This document shows positions 43,184-56,600 of a DNA stretch of 64,000 bases, piece after piece; position 1 is the first letter of the stretch, and each line of letters begins with the position of its first letter. The DNA is from Synaphobranchus kaupii. Lineage: Eukaryota > Chordata > Actinopteri > Anguilliformes > Synaphobranchidae. The DNA is taken from the NCBI GenBank assembly GCA_029718625.1, contig CM056381.1, forward strand, positions 53,996,157 to 54,060,156, read 5' to 3'. The translations under genes and the position numbers were made by a program. The notes below the pieces were generated by a model. It ran no database searches, was not told the DNA's origin, and worked only from the letters and a program-made list of their open reading frames with translations.

Positions 43184-44289
43184 CAGGGACTGAAAGTAAC
43201 ACCCGCCACCCGCCAAAGGTGGGTAAATTGTTGGTTGTGGCGGTTGAAATTGTCCTAGTCACCCACCATGATGATGGCTGTTTGTTCCTGTTTAACCTTT
43301 GATGCGTACAAAACCTTTGATGTGTATCAAACAGGTGTGATCAGTCAAGAGTGATACCTGGAGCGTACAATCAAATTGGTGTAGAATGTTCAACCTCATA
43401 GCCTATATGACTTTACAATGCCAGCAGGCCATGATAAAACTGACCACGCTATTTTATCTCAAAGGTAATCAAATTACAACATCATACCCTGAAATTAGAT
43501 TATACGTTTAAGATATCAACATTCAGCCACTTTCAAACTTGTCTCTAGACTGCATAGAAATAGCCCAGCTGCAATGCAGCTCCACTATGAACATAGCTGT
43601 GTTGCAGCTAGGAAATAGCCTATACAATGACAGTATTGACAATAACCCCAGCTATTTTACTGGTCACACACTTCAATGCAACAATGCCATTGAACAATAC
43701 TGCAATGCCATTGAACAATATTAACCATAAATGTGAAAAAACAAGGTTGATTTCCGAACAAGCACGAAAAAATGCAATGCAACCCCTGACATTTTTCAAG
43801 CGACCAGAAAAAATGTCCAAAGTCAACGGATGCATTTTAGATCTGAATTTCCTATTTGAAAAATACAAAATAAAAAATGTTATCTGTGTCTGGGCAACAC
43901 TTTGGCTGATAGGTGCATAGGTAAAGAGTAAATATCCATGCAAAATAGATACTTAAATGCCAAATGAAGAAAAAGAAAAAGAAAAAAAATACTCTTTAAT
44001 AGTGCACGTGAAAAAAAGTGCCAAAAGGAGAAGGGAAAACGTTTCCATCAATGGTTTTCCAGACCGCATTTTATTTTCTCAGCTTTTGTATGCTTTTTGT
44101 ATCTTTGTTTGGTGTGCCAGTATCTATTTGAACCCTTGAAAAAGTGTCTGTTTGTAATGGTTTGTAACAGTTTTCCACATGGTTTTTAGAAGTGGCTGGT
44201 AAAAAAAAAAAATAATCTGAGTGGCTAGTATAAATTTGTGTCTACCTGCCATGGTGGCTGGTGCAGAAAAAAGTTAATTTCCGACCCTG
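43184..44289. mobile_element. Non-autonomous hAT-like element
   Basis: Ends CAGGGACTGAAAGTAAC and (minus strand) CAGGGTCGGAAATTAAC bound 1,106 bp. They are flanked by CCCAGTTC (43,176-43,183) and CCTGGTTC (44,290-44,297), six of eight bases alike, as expected for an aged 8-bp hAT duplication. No transposase is recognisable. Its right edge is 57 bp beyond the rock2 stop codon, so it probably lies in the rock2 3' UTR. It carries the first minus-strand AATAAA after the stop (44,070-44,075). Confidence 0.65.
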
Positions 44290-44346
44290 CCTGGTTCTAA
44301 TGCCTGTATGGGGTTGATGTACGGATTTGTCCCCTCCCCCTTCCCT

Positions 44347-44600
44347 TCACCTGGTCTTGCTGGGTTGGCCATGGCGGGCATGCCTTTTAGTGCGTGGGCT
44401 GAGCTGCAGGTTCATGGAGATGCGAGGAGAGGAACGGGGTGAGGCACGGGGCGAAGGTTGGGGCGAGAGGCCCATAACCTGCTGGCTGGCCAGAGGCTTC
44501 TTGGGGATCTTCTTGAGCAGCCGGCTGATCCACCTCTGCTGCTCTTCCTGAGAATCAGCCAGGAGCAGCATGACCTTAGCCAGGGACATGTCGTAGCTCA
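44347..44600 (-). CDS. rock2: rock2 exon S (PH end and tail, stop)
   Basis: Encodes SYDMSLAKVMLLLADSQEEQ, QRWISRLLKKIPKKP and a Ser/Pro/Arg-rich tail, with TGA at 44,347-44,349. Acceptor CCCTTCAG. Confidence 0.95.
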
Positions 44601-47600
44601 CTGAAGGGCGTGGGAAGAGTCGTTAGCCCGTATGCACATAAACCTCACATGCATACACACACACTGACCCCTGCAGGACAATATGACCTCTGCTCAACAC
44701 ACTGCCTCCTGCAAGGATTGATGACCTCTGCTAAATACACAGACTCCTGTATGGCTTAATGATCTGTCCTCAACTAACTTGATCTCTTCAGGACATACTG
44801 ACCCCTGCATGGTACAATGAGCACATCCTTCTTGTCCAGGTGTTCCTTGTGGCACTTGGTGTGGCAGCGACGGCACTCGAGAGCGGGTGGGGGCTTAAAC
44901 ATGTGCCAGAGGGGTTTTGGGCAGACGTCACAGGTGGCAGGAAAGTGGTAGAGAGTTGGGATAAACTCATGGCCCTTGTAACAGATGCAGCTGGACTTGT
45001 CTACCATGAGGGATGGCTCCATGATTGACTCTTGGTCCTTCCTGCTCTCTCCCTCATTGGCGTACAGTATCTGTGGAACAGGGACAGTGAGTGTAGTTAG
45101 GAGTGGTGTGGGGCAGTCAGAAGTTGGGAGGGGCAATGCGGAGTGGTGTTGGGCTGTGGGGAGAGGTGTGGGGCAGTGGGGAGTGGTGTGGGGCAGTGGT
45201 GAGTGATGTGGGGTGGTGTGGGACAGTGGGAAGAGGTGTGGGACAGTGAGGAGAGGTGTGGGACAGTGGGGAGTTGTGTGGGGCAATGGGGAGAGATGTG
45301 GGACAGTCCAAAGTGGTGAGGGGTAGTGACGAGTGGCAAAAAAAGAGTTAGAGTTCAGGTATCTAGATATGAGGTTTGAATCTCTCATGGGATACTGCCA
45401 TTTTAACCTTGAGCAATACATTTTACTTCAATCATTACCTTATAAAAGAAATCAAGCAATCATAAACAAAGCCTTCTAATAAGACAATTGCGATTTAAAT
45501 ATGTCAAATACCAAATTAAGTATGAAATAGGAAAGTGGCCCTATGAGATTATTTTGAGCATGTGTGTTTACAGTAATCACAGGGTGGGGTTGGGCAGTCC
45601 TGAGGACAGATGCTTAGTATCACCTGGAAGATCCGCGGGATCTCTTTGGCGTCTGCACGGTACACATCTGTCTGGGTGACTGGCCTTACATGGAACAGTT
45701 TACTGCAGAGAAAGAAAAATAATGAATGAGTAAGAGAGAGGAGGGAAGAAGAGAAAGGAATGATAAAGGAAGAAATTTAGGACAGGAGGAGGAGCAGAGA
45801 GAGAGAAGGAAAGAGGAGGGAGAGGCAGAGCGGGGTAAAGAGGGCTTTACTTACTCAATGGCCAGGACCATAGACGGGTTTGAATGTTCCTTGTCCTGTT
45901 CACTGTTGTAGAACAAAATCTTCCTGCTGCTCACCACCACATACTGCAGGAGACATGGTCACACACAGTCAGATAATAATCAGAGACCAAAGACATTGGT
46001 ATACTCCTGCCATTGCCCTTGACCGAGGCAGGAGGCACTGACCTCAGAACTGGAGTTGGTCCCCCGGTTTCCCGTTATTATATTTCTGGGAAATGGTTTA
46101 GTTGGGAAGTACCGAGAACCCGTGCCGGTGTTAACCCTAATGTGAAAGATTATTATTGTGTATATCGAAACACGTCATAATGGTTAGTCCGAATAATATT
46201 GATCATAATATCGATCCATATAGCCTATTCCTTGCTCGCGTGCTTTAAGTACCAAGGTGCAAACGCAGGTGGCTTTTAAAAGGATTGGGATATGACATTT
46301 TTCTTGGGTTATTGCATGTTACGCCCAAGACACACCTATAATTAATGAAGAGATTATGTTCAGCCCATTTGCACCTTGTGCCATACTTAGCGCTCAAATA
46401 ACACGCCGTCAAACTAGCAAAAGTGGACTTGGACACGCCCTAAATGCCATGCGTTTTAGACCAAGCGCTAAGACTGTCAAGATAGAGCCCATACACTCTC
46501 ACAAACCAGTATACACTACGAGTGAGACGAAACATACAATCATTCACTCACACCAACCTCTACACACTGCAGGAGGGAGAGAACACACAATCACTCACAC
46601 AAACCAGTACACACTACAGGTGAGAGGCATAACACTGGGAAACCTCTGTCTGGATGCTTTAGTCCTCAGAAACTCAAGTGAGTAGTGAGCACATTTTGAA
46701 AAATGAGCGTGCGTTGGAAAGCACCATCATGCAAAAGTGTCACAGCACTCTTATTAGAATCTCCCTGCTCTTACGGTCACTTTAAACAGTGTTGGAATGG
46801 AGTGTGTAGAGTGAAGTGAAAGCAGGGCATTGCCGTGCATATAAGGGAGTCTCAGAGAGGCTCTGTATACCTTCCTGTCCCAGCCGAACCTCTTGATGCT
46901 GTTCCTTGCTGGGAGAGACAGCCAGCCTTCCAGCCGGGTCTCTGTGGCACAAACAGGAAACACACAGAGTGTCACTGAAGTGGCACATAAACACTTACAC
47001 AGTGAGTACATAGACATGTTTATGGTGGACAAAGGCACACATGCTCAAACACACATGCTCACACACACACATGCACACATGCTCAAACACACGCATACTC
47101 CTGTGGTCCTTAACTAGACAAAATGAACAATCTCAATAATGAACCTCAAAATTGATCATTTCAATAACCAACCTGCCTCCTAGGTGGAACCTTGTCATCA
47201 AACATTACTCACCCTCTTTTTGGAGCTGAAATGCTATACGAGTGCAACAGCATGCAACATGATCGTCTATCCACAAAAAAAATTCAATTCAAACACTTAG
47301 TGAGACTGCGTTAGTGGATCACTGCAGGAGGGTACAGGAGAGAGGGAGGGTCAGTATTAGTGCACTACAGCAGGGTACGGGAGAAAGGGAGGGTCCATGC
47401 AGGTCACCTTCATGCTCCGGTTCTGACGGACTGTAAGCGAGGGGCAGAGGAGCCTGTTCTGGTTCTGTATCTTCCTCCTCAGAGTCAGAGTGAAAGAAAC
47501 GGGGGGCACGAGTGCGGACGGATTGGGAGGAGCGCTGGTATGTAAAGGACATGGACTTGGAGGACTGGGAGTGGGTGATGTGCACTGGCATCATTCAGCA

Positions 47601-50600
47601 GATAAAGAAACGCAGAGAGGCACAATTGACAGGAATAGGCAGGGAAGAGACAGTGGGAAAAGACCATATGGGGAAGAGGAGAGAAGTAAAGCAGAAAAAC
47701 AGTGAAGAAGACATTCAGATCAGAAGTACGTTTGTACAAGAAATTGCACATAACAGGTAACAGGAAGCTTCAAACAGGAGGCAAGGAAAAGGTTTTGCAT
47801 CAGTGCGCTTGATGTCAGAGCCCGATGCATGTTCTGTATTCAGATTGCAGTGTGTCCAGTCTTCAAAATGTGTTCAGCATGCACAGTATGTGTCCAGAGC
47901 ACAGCATATTTTCAGGATCAAAGCTGATGCAATAGGACGCAGAGTGTTTTCAGCACAGACTAAGAGAAATCTGTGAAATCAACCTGAAACAGGTATTTGG
48001 TAAGTGTGAGCACTGAGTGCAGTGTTACTGGGGTAGGTGCCCTGTGTGAACGCAGTGTTACTGGGGTAGGTGCCCTGTGTGAACACAGTGTTACTGGGGT
48101 AGGTGCCCTGTGTGAACGCAGTGTTACTGGAGTAGGTGCCCTGTGTGAACACAGTGTTACTGGAGTAGGTGTCCCGTGTGAACGCAGTGTTACTGGGGTA
48201 GGTGCCCCATGTGAAACAGTGTTACTGGGGTAGGTGCCCCGTGTGAACACAGTGTTACTGGGGTAGGTGCCCTGTGTGAACGCAGTGTTACTGGGGTAGG
48301 TGCCCTATGTGAACGCAGTGTTACTGGGGTAGGTGCCCTGTGTGAACGGAGCGTTACTGGGGTAGGTGCCCTGTGTGAATGCAGTGTTACTGGGGTAGGT
48401 GCCCTGTGTGAACGGAGCGTTACTGGGGTAGGTGCCGCATGTGAAACAGTGTTACTGGGGTAGGTGCCCCGTGTGAACACAGTGTTACTGGGGTAGGTGC
48501 CCTGTGTGAACGCAGTGTTATTGGGGTAGGTGCCCTATGTGAACGCAGTGTTACTGGAGTAGGTGTCCTGTGTGAATGCAGTGTTACTGGGGTAGATGCC
48601 CTGTGTGAACGCAGTGTTACTGGGGTAGGTGCCCTGTGTGAACGGAGCGTTACTGGGGTAGGTGCCCTGTGTGAACGCAGTGTTACTGGGGTAGGTGCCC
48701 TGTGTGAACGGAGCGTTACTGGGATAGTTGCCCCATGTGAAACAGTGTTACTGGGGTAGGTGCCCTGTGTGAACGCAGTGTTACTGGGGTAGGTGCCCTG
48801 TGTGAATGCAGTGTTACTGGGGTAGGTGCCCTGTGTGAACGGAGCGTTACTGGGGTAGGTGCCCCATGTGAAACAGTGTTACTGGGGTAGGTGCCCCGTG
48901 TGAACACAGTGTTACTGGGGTAGGTGCCCTGTGTGAACGCAGTGTTACTGGGGTAGGTGCCCTATGTGAACGCAGTGTTACTGGAGTAGATGTCCTGTGT
49001 GAATGCAGTGTTACTGGGGTAGATGCCCTGTGTGAACGCAGTGTTACTGGGGTAGGTGCCCTGTGTGAACGGAGCGTTACTGGGGTAGGTGCCCTGTGTG
49101 AACGCAGTGTTACTGGGGTAGGTGCCCTGTGTGAACGGAGCATTACTGGGGTAGTTGCCCCATGTGAAACAGTGTTACTGGGGTAGGTGCCCCGTGTGAA
49201 CACAGTGTTACTGGGGTAGGTGCCCTGTGTGAACGCAGTGTTACTGGGGTAGGTGCCCTATGTGAACGCAGTGTTACTGGAGTAGGTTTCCTGTGTGAAC
49301 GCAGTGTTACTGGGGTAGATGCCCTGTGTGAACGCAGTGTTACTGGGGTAGGTGCCCTGTGTGAACGCAGTGTTACTGGGGTAGGTGCCCTGTATGAACG
49401 CAGTGTTACTGGGGTAGGTGCCGTGTGTGAACGCAGTGTTACTGGGGTAGATGCCCTGCGTGAATGCAGTGTTACTGGTGTAGGTGTCCTGGGTGAACGC
49501 AGTGTTACTGGAGTAGGTGCCCTGTGTGAACGCAGTGTTACTGGAGTAGGTGCCCTGTGTGAACGCAGTGTTACTGGAGTAGGTGCCCTGTGTGAATTCA
49601 GTGTTACTGGAATAGGTGCCCTGTGTGAACGCAGTGTTACTGGTGTAGGTGCCCTGTGTGAACGCAATGTTACTGGGGTAGGTGCCCTGTGTGAATGCAG
49701 TGTTACTGGAGTAGGTGCCCTGTTTGAACACAGTGTTACTGGGGTAGGTGCCCTGTGTGAGTGAAGTGCAGTCAGGGTAGGAGCCTTATGTGAATATTCA
49801 ATGCAGTGTTACTGGGGTAAGTGGCTGTTGTTTGCACAGTATTACCGGGGTAGGCCTCATCAGCCTCTGGGTCAGGGCCGCTGCTGTAACTGGTGGAGTC
49901 GAAGGAGTGTATGCTGAGAGATGTAAGCTGACAGCGGAGCTGCTCAATGTCACTGTCCTTGCTGTCCAGGGCCATCTGCAGCTCAACACGCACCTGGCTC
50001 TCATCTGCTATCAGCTGAAAAACTCAAACACACACACATGCTAATCAAGACCCCGTGAAGAAAACAAAAATCTATTGAATGACTGCAAAAGAGGATATGG
50101 GTTATATCCTTCAGTCACAGTACAAATTACATACTATCATGGGGTGTGGGGAAGTGTGTGGTAGGCATTACTGGTATACTTAACCTGATTACACGTCAGT
50201 GCTCTATCTGCAGTGATTGTGTTCTATGTTGGGTTACTGTGTGATTGTCGTATGTGAATGTGGTGGTCTGTGGTTGTGTTACTGTGAATACAACATATTC
50301 ACGTACAGCATATGTGATGGGCTACAGTTGTGTTACTGTGAATGTGGTTCAGTGGTTGCGTTACTGTGAATGTGGTGGGCTGTGGTTCTATTATTGTGAA
50401 TGTGATGGGCTATGGTTGCGTTACTTTGAAAGTGGTTACGTTACTGTGAGGTTACAATTGCGCTGACGCCACTCACAGCCTGCATCTCGTTGATATCTTT
50501 GTGATGCTTTATGATGGTGCTGTTGAGCTTCTCCTTTTCCAACTGGAGCTCCAGCTGCAGTTTCCTGTTCTCCTTCTGCTTCCTGCGCAAATCCATGTCA

Positions 50601-53600
50601 TTGCCATGGCGATGTCCACCGCTGCTTACATTATTCCTGTTCATAATCTCCGCCAGCTTGTTGACTGCCTGCAGCATATGAAAGATTACATTAAATATCC
50701 CAGTACATTGTCAGGGAAGTGAGGATTAAGTAAAAATGTGTTTATTTTCTGAATCCAGCAGTTCCAACACTCAATGCGCTTGTTAAAATGTCCAGCACTC
50801 TGAAGACTGAACACAAGCAGTATTGTGTGCTAAAACCCCTCACTTAACCTACATTTAAAATGTTATCAATGGATTAAATTTAATAATTAGTATGAAAATT
50901 TACAATCATCAATTAAATCGCCAAATGCATTGATAGGTCAGTCGAACAGTAACCTGGTGGAATCAACTAACAAGTCAAAAACAGTCTAAATCAGGTCTTA
51001 AGATTAAATTATTTTATGAAATGGTAACTAAACGGGCTGCTTCAGAGCGACCATGCCTCCATTTGCGGTTCGAAAAATGCCAAAATCTAGGGTAGGAAAG
51101 GTACTCAGGAAAGGGTTTGGCTCGAGTTATCAAGCCACGCCCTAGTTTATTTATTTACTTTAATTTTTTTCATTCTATTCCAGCCTTCGCCCCTGGCAGT
51201 CGCCCCGTCTACTCCGTCCCATACCCTACACACAGACACACACACACGCACTCACGCACGCACACATGCAACGTATCTGTCATGGAGGAATTCACTTCAA
51301 GTCTTAATAGCACAGTGACAGAATTAGACAATTTTGAAGTTGAAGACTTTTCCCCCCCTGGAGTCCCCTACGTCCGAGTCCGAACAGCATAAAGATGGCC
51401 CACAGCCATATTTGTTCGAGCCGCTCACTCCGGCTACTGAGCCTGGAGCAGCAGCCATGGCAGAGGCGGAGAACTGGAGAATGGTGGTAGTGGTAGGGGA
51501 TGATAGATAAGGAAATCCCTGTTTGCGAGACTATTCTAGCAACAATTATAAACTGTAGGGTTGTCCATGCCACGTAGGCCTACTAGTTTCCCCACTTTCT
51601 ATGTAGCCTATCACATAGCTGTCAACCTCTGGAGAGAGCTGCCCTTATTTTCACGCCTGCAATACTGTATAAATTCACCAAAACCGTATAGAACATTATC
51701 TATCTATTATCTATTAAAATCACTAGCCACCACAGTTATTTGTTTGATTCAAATTCAGTGACATCCCACCTGACTGACCCCACACACTTACAACCCAGTG
51801 CAGGAGAGATGCATAGATAGATACCACAATTTCCTAAATTATGCATGAGTCGTGTTGTATGCACTTTTTTGCAGTTTTGCTATCGGACTACATAACTACG
51901 GTGGCCGAACGACCTGCATAACGGAAAACACAACTGCAAAAGCCACAACACAACTGCAAAAGCCACAACACAACTGCAAAAGCCACAACACAAATGCAAA
52001 AGCCACAACACAAATGCAAAGCCATAACAACGGAAGTGAGCGACAACGGATGTTGACAATGAAACGTGCCGACTATTACTGTATTGCCGGCGGACTATTA
52101 CAGTATTGCCTACATATGTGGAAGAGGAACCGTCCTGGGGTGTGTTTCCCGATAACGATCAATCTTAGGGTTAAGTGCGATTTCAACGAGCGATTCTACG
52201 ATGGTTCTTTAATTTGTAACACGCGTTTCCCAAAACAGTTCTACTGTTTTTTAAGTGCTACTTAACCAGAAGTGTAAAATTCGGGTTTAGAAAGTAAAAA
52301 GTCCTCCTCAGTATTTAGTTCCAATCACCTGGATTTGCTAATTTGCACAATTTTTCAGCCAGGATGTGGAACTAATTAGTGAAATCAGCTGGCTGAGTTC
52401 ATGGGTGGAAGAAACACATGGTAGGACTTTTCCTTTCTGATCCCTGGATTTTACATCTCTGTACTTCTGTCTGTGGTGCTGCTGATACGGGAGGAGGAGG
52501 GGCTATAGATTGGGAGATGCAAACCCCACAGTATTGCCCAATACATGGCCGGTTTAAGCACGTCAAGTTTCTTTTGAAATAAAATATTTTTCCCACTGAT
52601 TTTACTTGTCTCAAACTTATTTATTTATAGGGCTATTTAAGGGATGGCTTGTTGGGTAATTTCCAAATATATAAAAATAAGTAAATTAAAAATAAATCTA
52701 ACATGCATCTAACATCACTAGCCTATATTAAAAAAAACAATCAGTGGTTATGGTAACCGTAAAATGAAATGAACACTAACATGAAAAATCAATATGGCTG
52801 TAAATTGCTTAGCCTATTTATAATTTTGTGCAATAGTGATGAAAAACTAGGATACATTATAAATACAAAAATACTAATGAAAATATAAATACATTGAACA
52901 ACATTGACAGTGGAAAATAAATGCTCATACATAGCAGTGAAGAAATCGAAGGGCAAATTTCATTGCGAGGATATTAGGCCTAACCTTCATTTGTGACAAT
53001 CACATAGCGATAGTAATCATAGTTAGTTGTCGAACAACGCTTCACTTACTTCTCAAAAGGGCAAGAAGTTTCCTCTTCCACATACGCAGGCAATACTGTA
53101 ATAGTCCGCCGGCAATACAGTAGTCTAATAGTCAGCACGTTTCATTATCAACATCCATTGTTGCTCACTTCCGTTGTGTTGTGGCTTTTGCAGTTGTGTT
53201 GCCGCTTTTGCATTTGTGTTGTGGCTTTTGCAGTTGTGTTGTCACTTTTGCATTTGTGTTGTGGCTTTTGCAGTTGTGTTGTCACTTTTGCATTTGTGTT
53301 GTGGCTTTTGTAGTTGTGTTTTCCGTTATGCAGTTCGTTCGACACTTCTCGGCCACCGTACATAACAGCTTTGATAGACTAATTAGATACAAATAGGCTA
53401 CGTTAACATTAATGTGACATATAGTTATAAACTTAGCTCTCATCTTAATTTTAATAATTTTCTAGTAACAGTTAAGACTGCTAAGTTAGCCATGAATTAA
53501 TTTACAATGAAACATGTAGTAACTTTGCTAAATTGAGTCATCTAGCCACATTAAAACGTCATGGAACATTATATAATTTTGGTCAAAACAGCATAAACAT

Positions 53601-56600
53601 GAACATTGTCCAGTCATAACCATTTAACTTAGCTAAGTTAACTAACGTTAGATAGAAGATAGATCTTGTGGGCTACTGTGTCTTTGTGGATCGTTGTCAT
53701 AAAGTGCATTTTTAGATCAGTCCTGACTCCTGCTACTTCCTTTCCCCACGGCCTCAGAATCGAGAGAATAGCAGAGAGGGAGAAAGAAAATGTGATTGCT
53801 GCGATTTAATTAATTATGTTGGAAAACATTTTTTTTTTTAAAAAGGTATTAGACTAGATTTCCCGTATCATCAACGACGGTGGGCCATCATGCAGAATAG
53901 TTGACACCCTCTCCACCCTGTGCTGATGAGCCAAATGTCTTCCTATAACGTTCGCTTCATCGCTCCCAAGTGTTCCACTAAATGGTTTAGGCACTCTTTT
54001 ATACCTACTGCAATTCACACTTTTAAGAACAGACGGATAATACCTACCGACCTTCTAATTGATTGGCTGATTTTTTAACGATTGTTTTATTATTTTTAAT
54101 CATTTTATCTATATTTTATTTTTTGTTGTTTTAGTGATGTGTTGTGCTGGCCTGGTATATTTATATTTATACCTGTTTATTCTTTTCTTTTTTTTAGCAT
54201 TTTCTGTGATGCCTATTGTGTCTTGTTATGTATTGCTGTAAGATAACCCAATTTCCCCCTGGGGATCAATAAAGTATTATCTATCTATCCATCTATGATA
54301 TTGTATGGACCATGAACAAGTTTGCCATATCAATTATGTTGTCTCTCTCTCTCACTTGAAGGCTGTAATTTAAATACAACATATCCAACATCATTCTCCT
54401 GGATACACCATCTAAAATACATAAAGGTACTGGATACAGAACTCTGACTGGATTTAGCCGGTCCACATGACAAGCTTGGATCCAAGAACAGATCTTTGCG
54501 TCTCGAGCACTAAGACCTTTGTGTAAATGGGTTCTGTCAAAGAGCTTGCTGAGATATGGGATGAATGATTAATTGACTGATTTCTTGCTTCTGTGGTTAA
54601 GCACCTTGGGGTTAAACTCAGATTACTACTCATTCCTGTAGACACATTTGACCAACCTAAAACCTACAAACTCATAGGACAAACACAAGAATACAGGAAA
54701 ACTCGACAGAGACAGAGACAGAAGCAGACGGGTGCATTCTAACCTGGGTTTTCAGTGTTCTCTCAGACTGCACCTGCTTCTCAAAGATGGTCTTCATAGT
54801 TCTGTGTTCATCCATGGACTTCTTCAGCTCTGTGAGTTTGAGGCAGACAATGTGCAGCTCAGATAACACAGGATATTTCCACAATGCTGCTCTACATTTC
54901 AGCAACAGAATGGTTCACATAGAGATAGGAGATACAGAGGTGGAGTATCTATCCTGCAAAATGCAAAATGCAAAATCATATCCTATTCTGCAGTTTTGTG
55001 TGAGAGCAAGAAAGTATGCAATTAGGGTCAAAATGTCCTGTAACTTCCAAAATAATGTTCAAGAGAATATGTTCAATCTCTACCTTAGTTGTGTTGTTAA
55101 ACATAAGGAACAATTTTGCCCATATTCAATTTTATAGCAAGTTGTCCTCTGTCCTTTCTGTAGTATGAATGCTAGAATATACAGCACCAGACAAAAGTTT
55201 GGACACACTGACTCATAGAAGGTTTTTTTTCCGTTATTTTTACTGTTTTCCACATTTTGGAATAGTAAAGACATCAAAACTATGAGATAATACAAATTAA
55301 ATTATGCAAAGACCAAAAAAGTGTTAAACAAATTTTAAAAAGTCATATATTTTAGATTCTTCAAAGTAGCCACCCTTTGCCTTGATAATGGCCTTGCACA
55401 TTCTTGCCATTCTCTCAAACATCTTCTGTGGTAAACAGGTATTCCACAGGTAAACAGGTGATGCCATCATGACTCTATATAAAAGGATATCAAAAGACTC
55501 CTGATATCTTATTTCCAGGTACTCTTAGAAGCGATACTATAATCTCTGCAATTGAATGGATCTATATGGGAATTGGATCACTTTAAGGGTTGTTTCTCCT
55601 GACAAATTTTCCTATTGAACTCTATGGAAAAATAAGTCAGGAGAAGAAACCCTTCAAGTTATCCATCCATATCTACTGTATTTCTGGCAGCAGAGTGATG
55701 GTTTAAGGCTTGTTTGATACGTCAGACCCTTGATGACTTAGAGTCATTTAGCCAACCATGTGTTCCACACTGTTCCAGTGTAATTTAAAGCTAAATCTAG
55801 TCCCACCCCCCAATTCCCATAGAGATCCTTTCAAATGCAGAGGTTATAGTATTGCTTCTAAGAGTACCTGGAAATAAGATATCAGGAGTCTTTTGATATC
55901 CTTTTATATTGAGTCATGATGGCATCACCTGTTTACCTGTGGAATACCTGTTTACCACATAAGTTGTTTGAGAGAATGGCAAGAATGTGCAAGGCCGTTA
56001 TCAAGGCAAAGGGTGGCTACTTTGAAGAATCTAAAATATATGACTTTTTTTTATTTGTTTAACACTTTTTTGGTCTTTGCATAAATTAATTTGTGTTATC
56101 TCATAGTTTTGATGTCTTTACTATTCCAAAATGTGGAAAACAGTAAAAATAATGGAAAAAAACCTTCTATGAGTAGGTGTGTCCAAACTTTTGACTGGTA
56201 CTGTATACCGATTTCTCCAGATGAAAGAATTATTCAAGGTTAAAACATTTTTCTTTGCAAATGCCTGTTCAGCTACTCAAACTATCATCTTCCTGTAAGG
56301 CGTGCTTATGGGGTAGGCATGTCTCACCGATAGTATATCAAACCTTTCCTGAATGTCGAATCAATATGCTCAAATGTTGTCAGCAAAGGAAAATAAATCA
56401 TCATCGTCAACATACTCTGTTAAATTCCACCACGCTTATTCCTGACATAGTCACCATATAGTATCAATTCTTTGAGTAGCTAGAAGCAGCAGAGACTCTA
56501 AGCAGAGCTGACCCTAAATGAAGAAGGTGTGTCACTCCAAGAAAGCAACTAAACAGCCTTTCTACTCTTTGGTTTTTGGTAAAGAACCAGAAGCAAATAA

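Noticed and set aside
45097..45421. Pro/His/Thr-rich N-terminal extension of the exon R open frame
   Set aside because: It translates the intronic GT/GGGG minisatellite. The AG acceptor at 45,071 and homology to ILYANEG set the true exon start.
47960..49764. Long open frames on both strands (up to 174 codons) across 47.9-49.8 kb
   Set aside because: They are by-products of a 33-bp tandem repeat that lacks stop codons in several frames. No start context, no domain, and they lie inside a rock2 intron.
48018..49770. CRISPR-like regular array
   Set aside because: The whole 33-bp unit repeats with no unique spacers, and the genome is a vertebrate's. It is a minisatellite.
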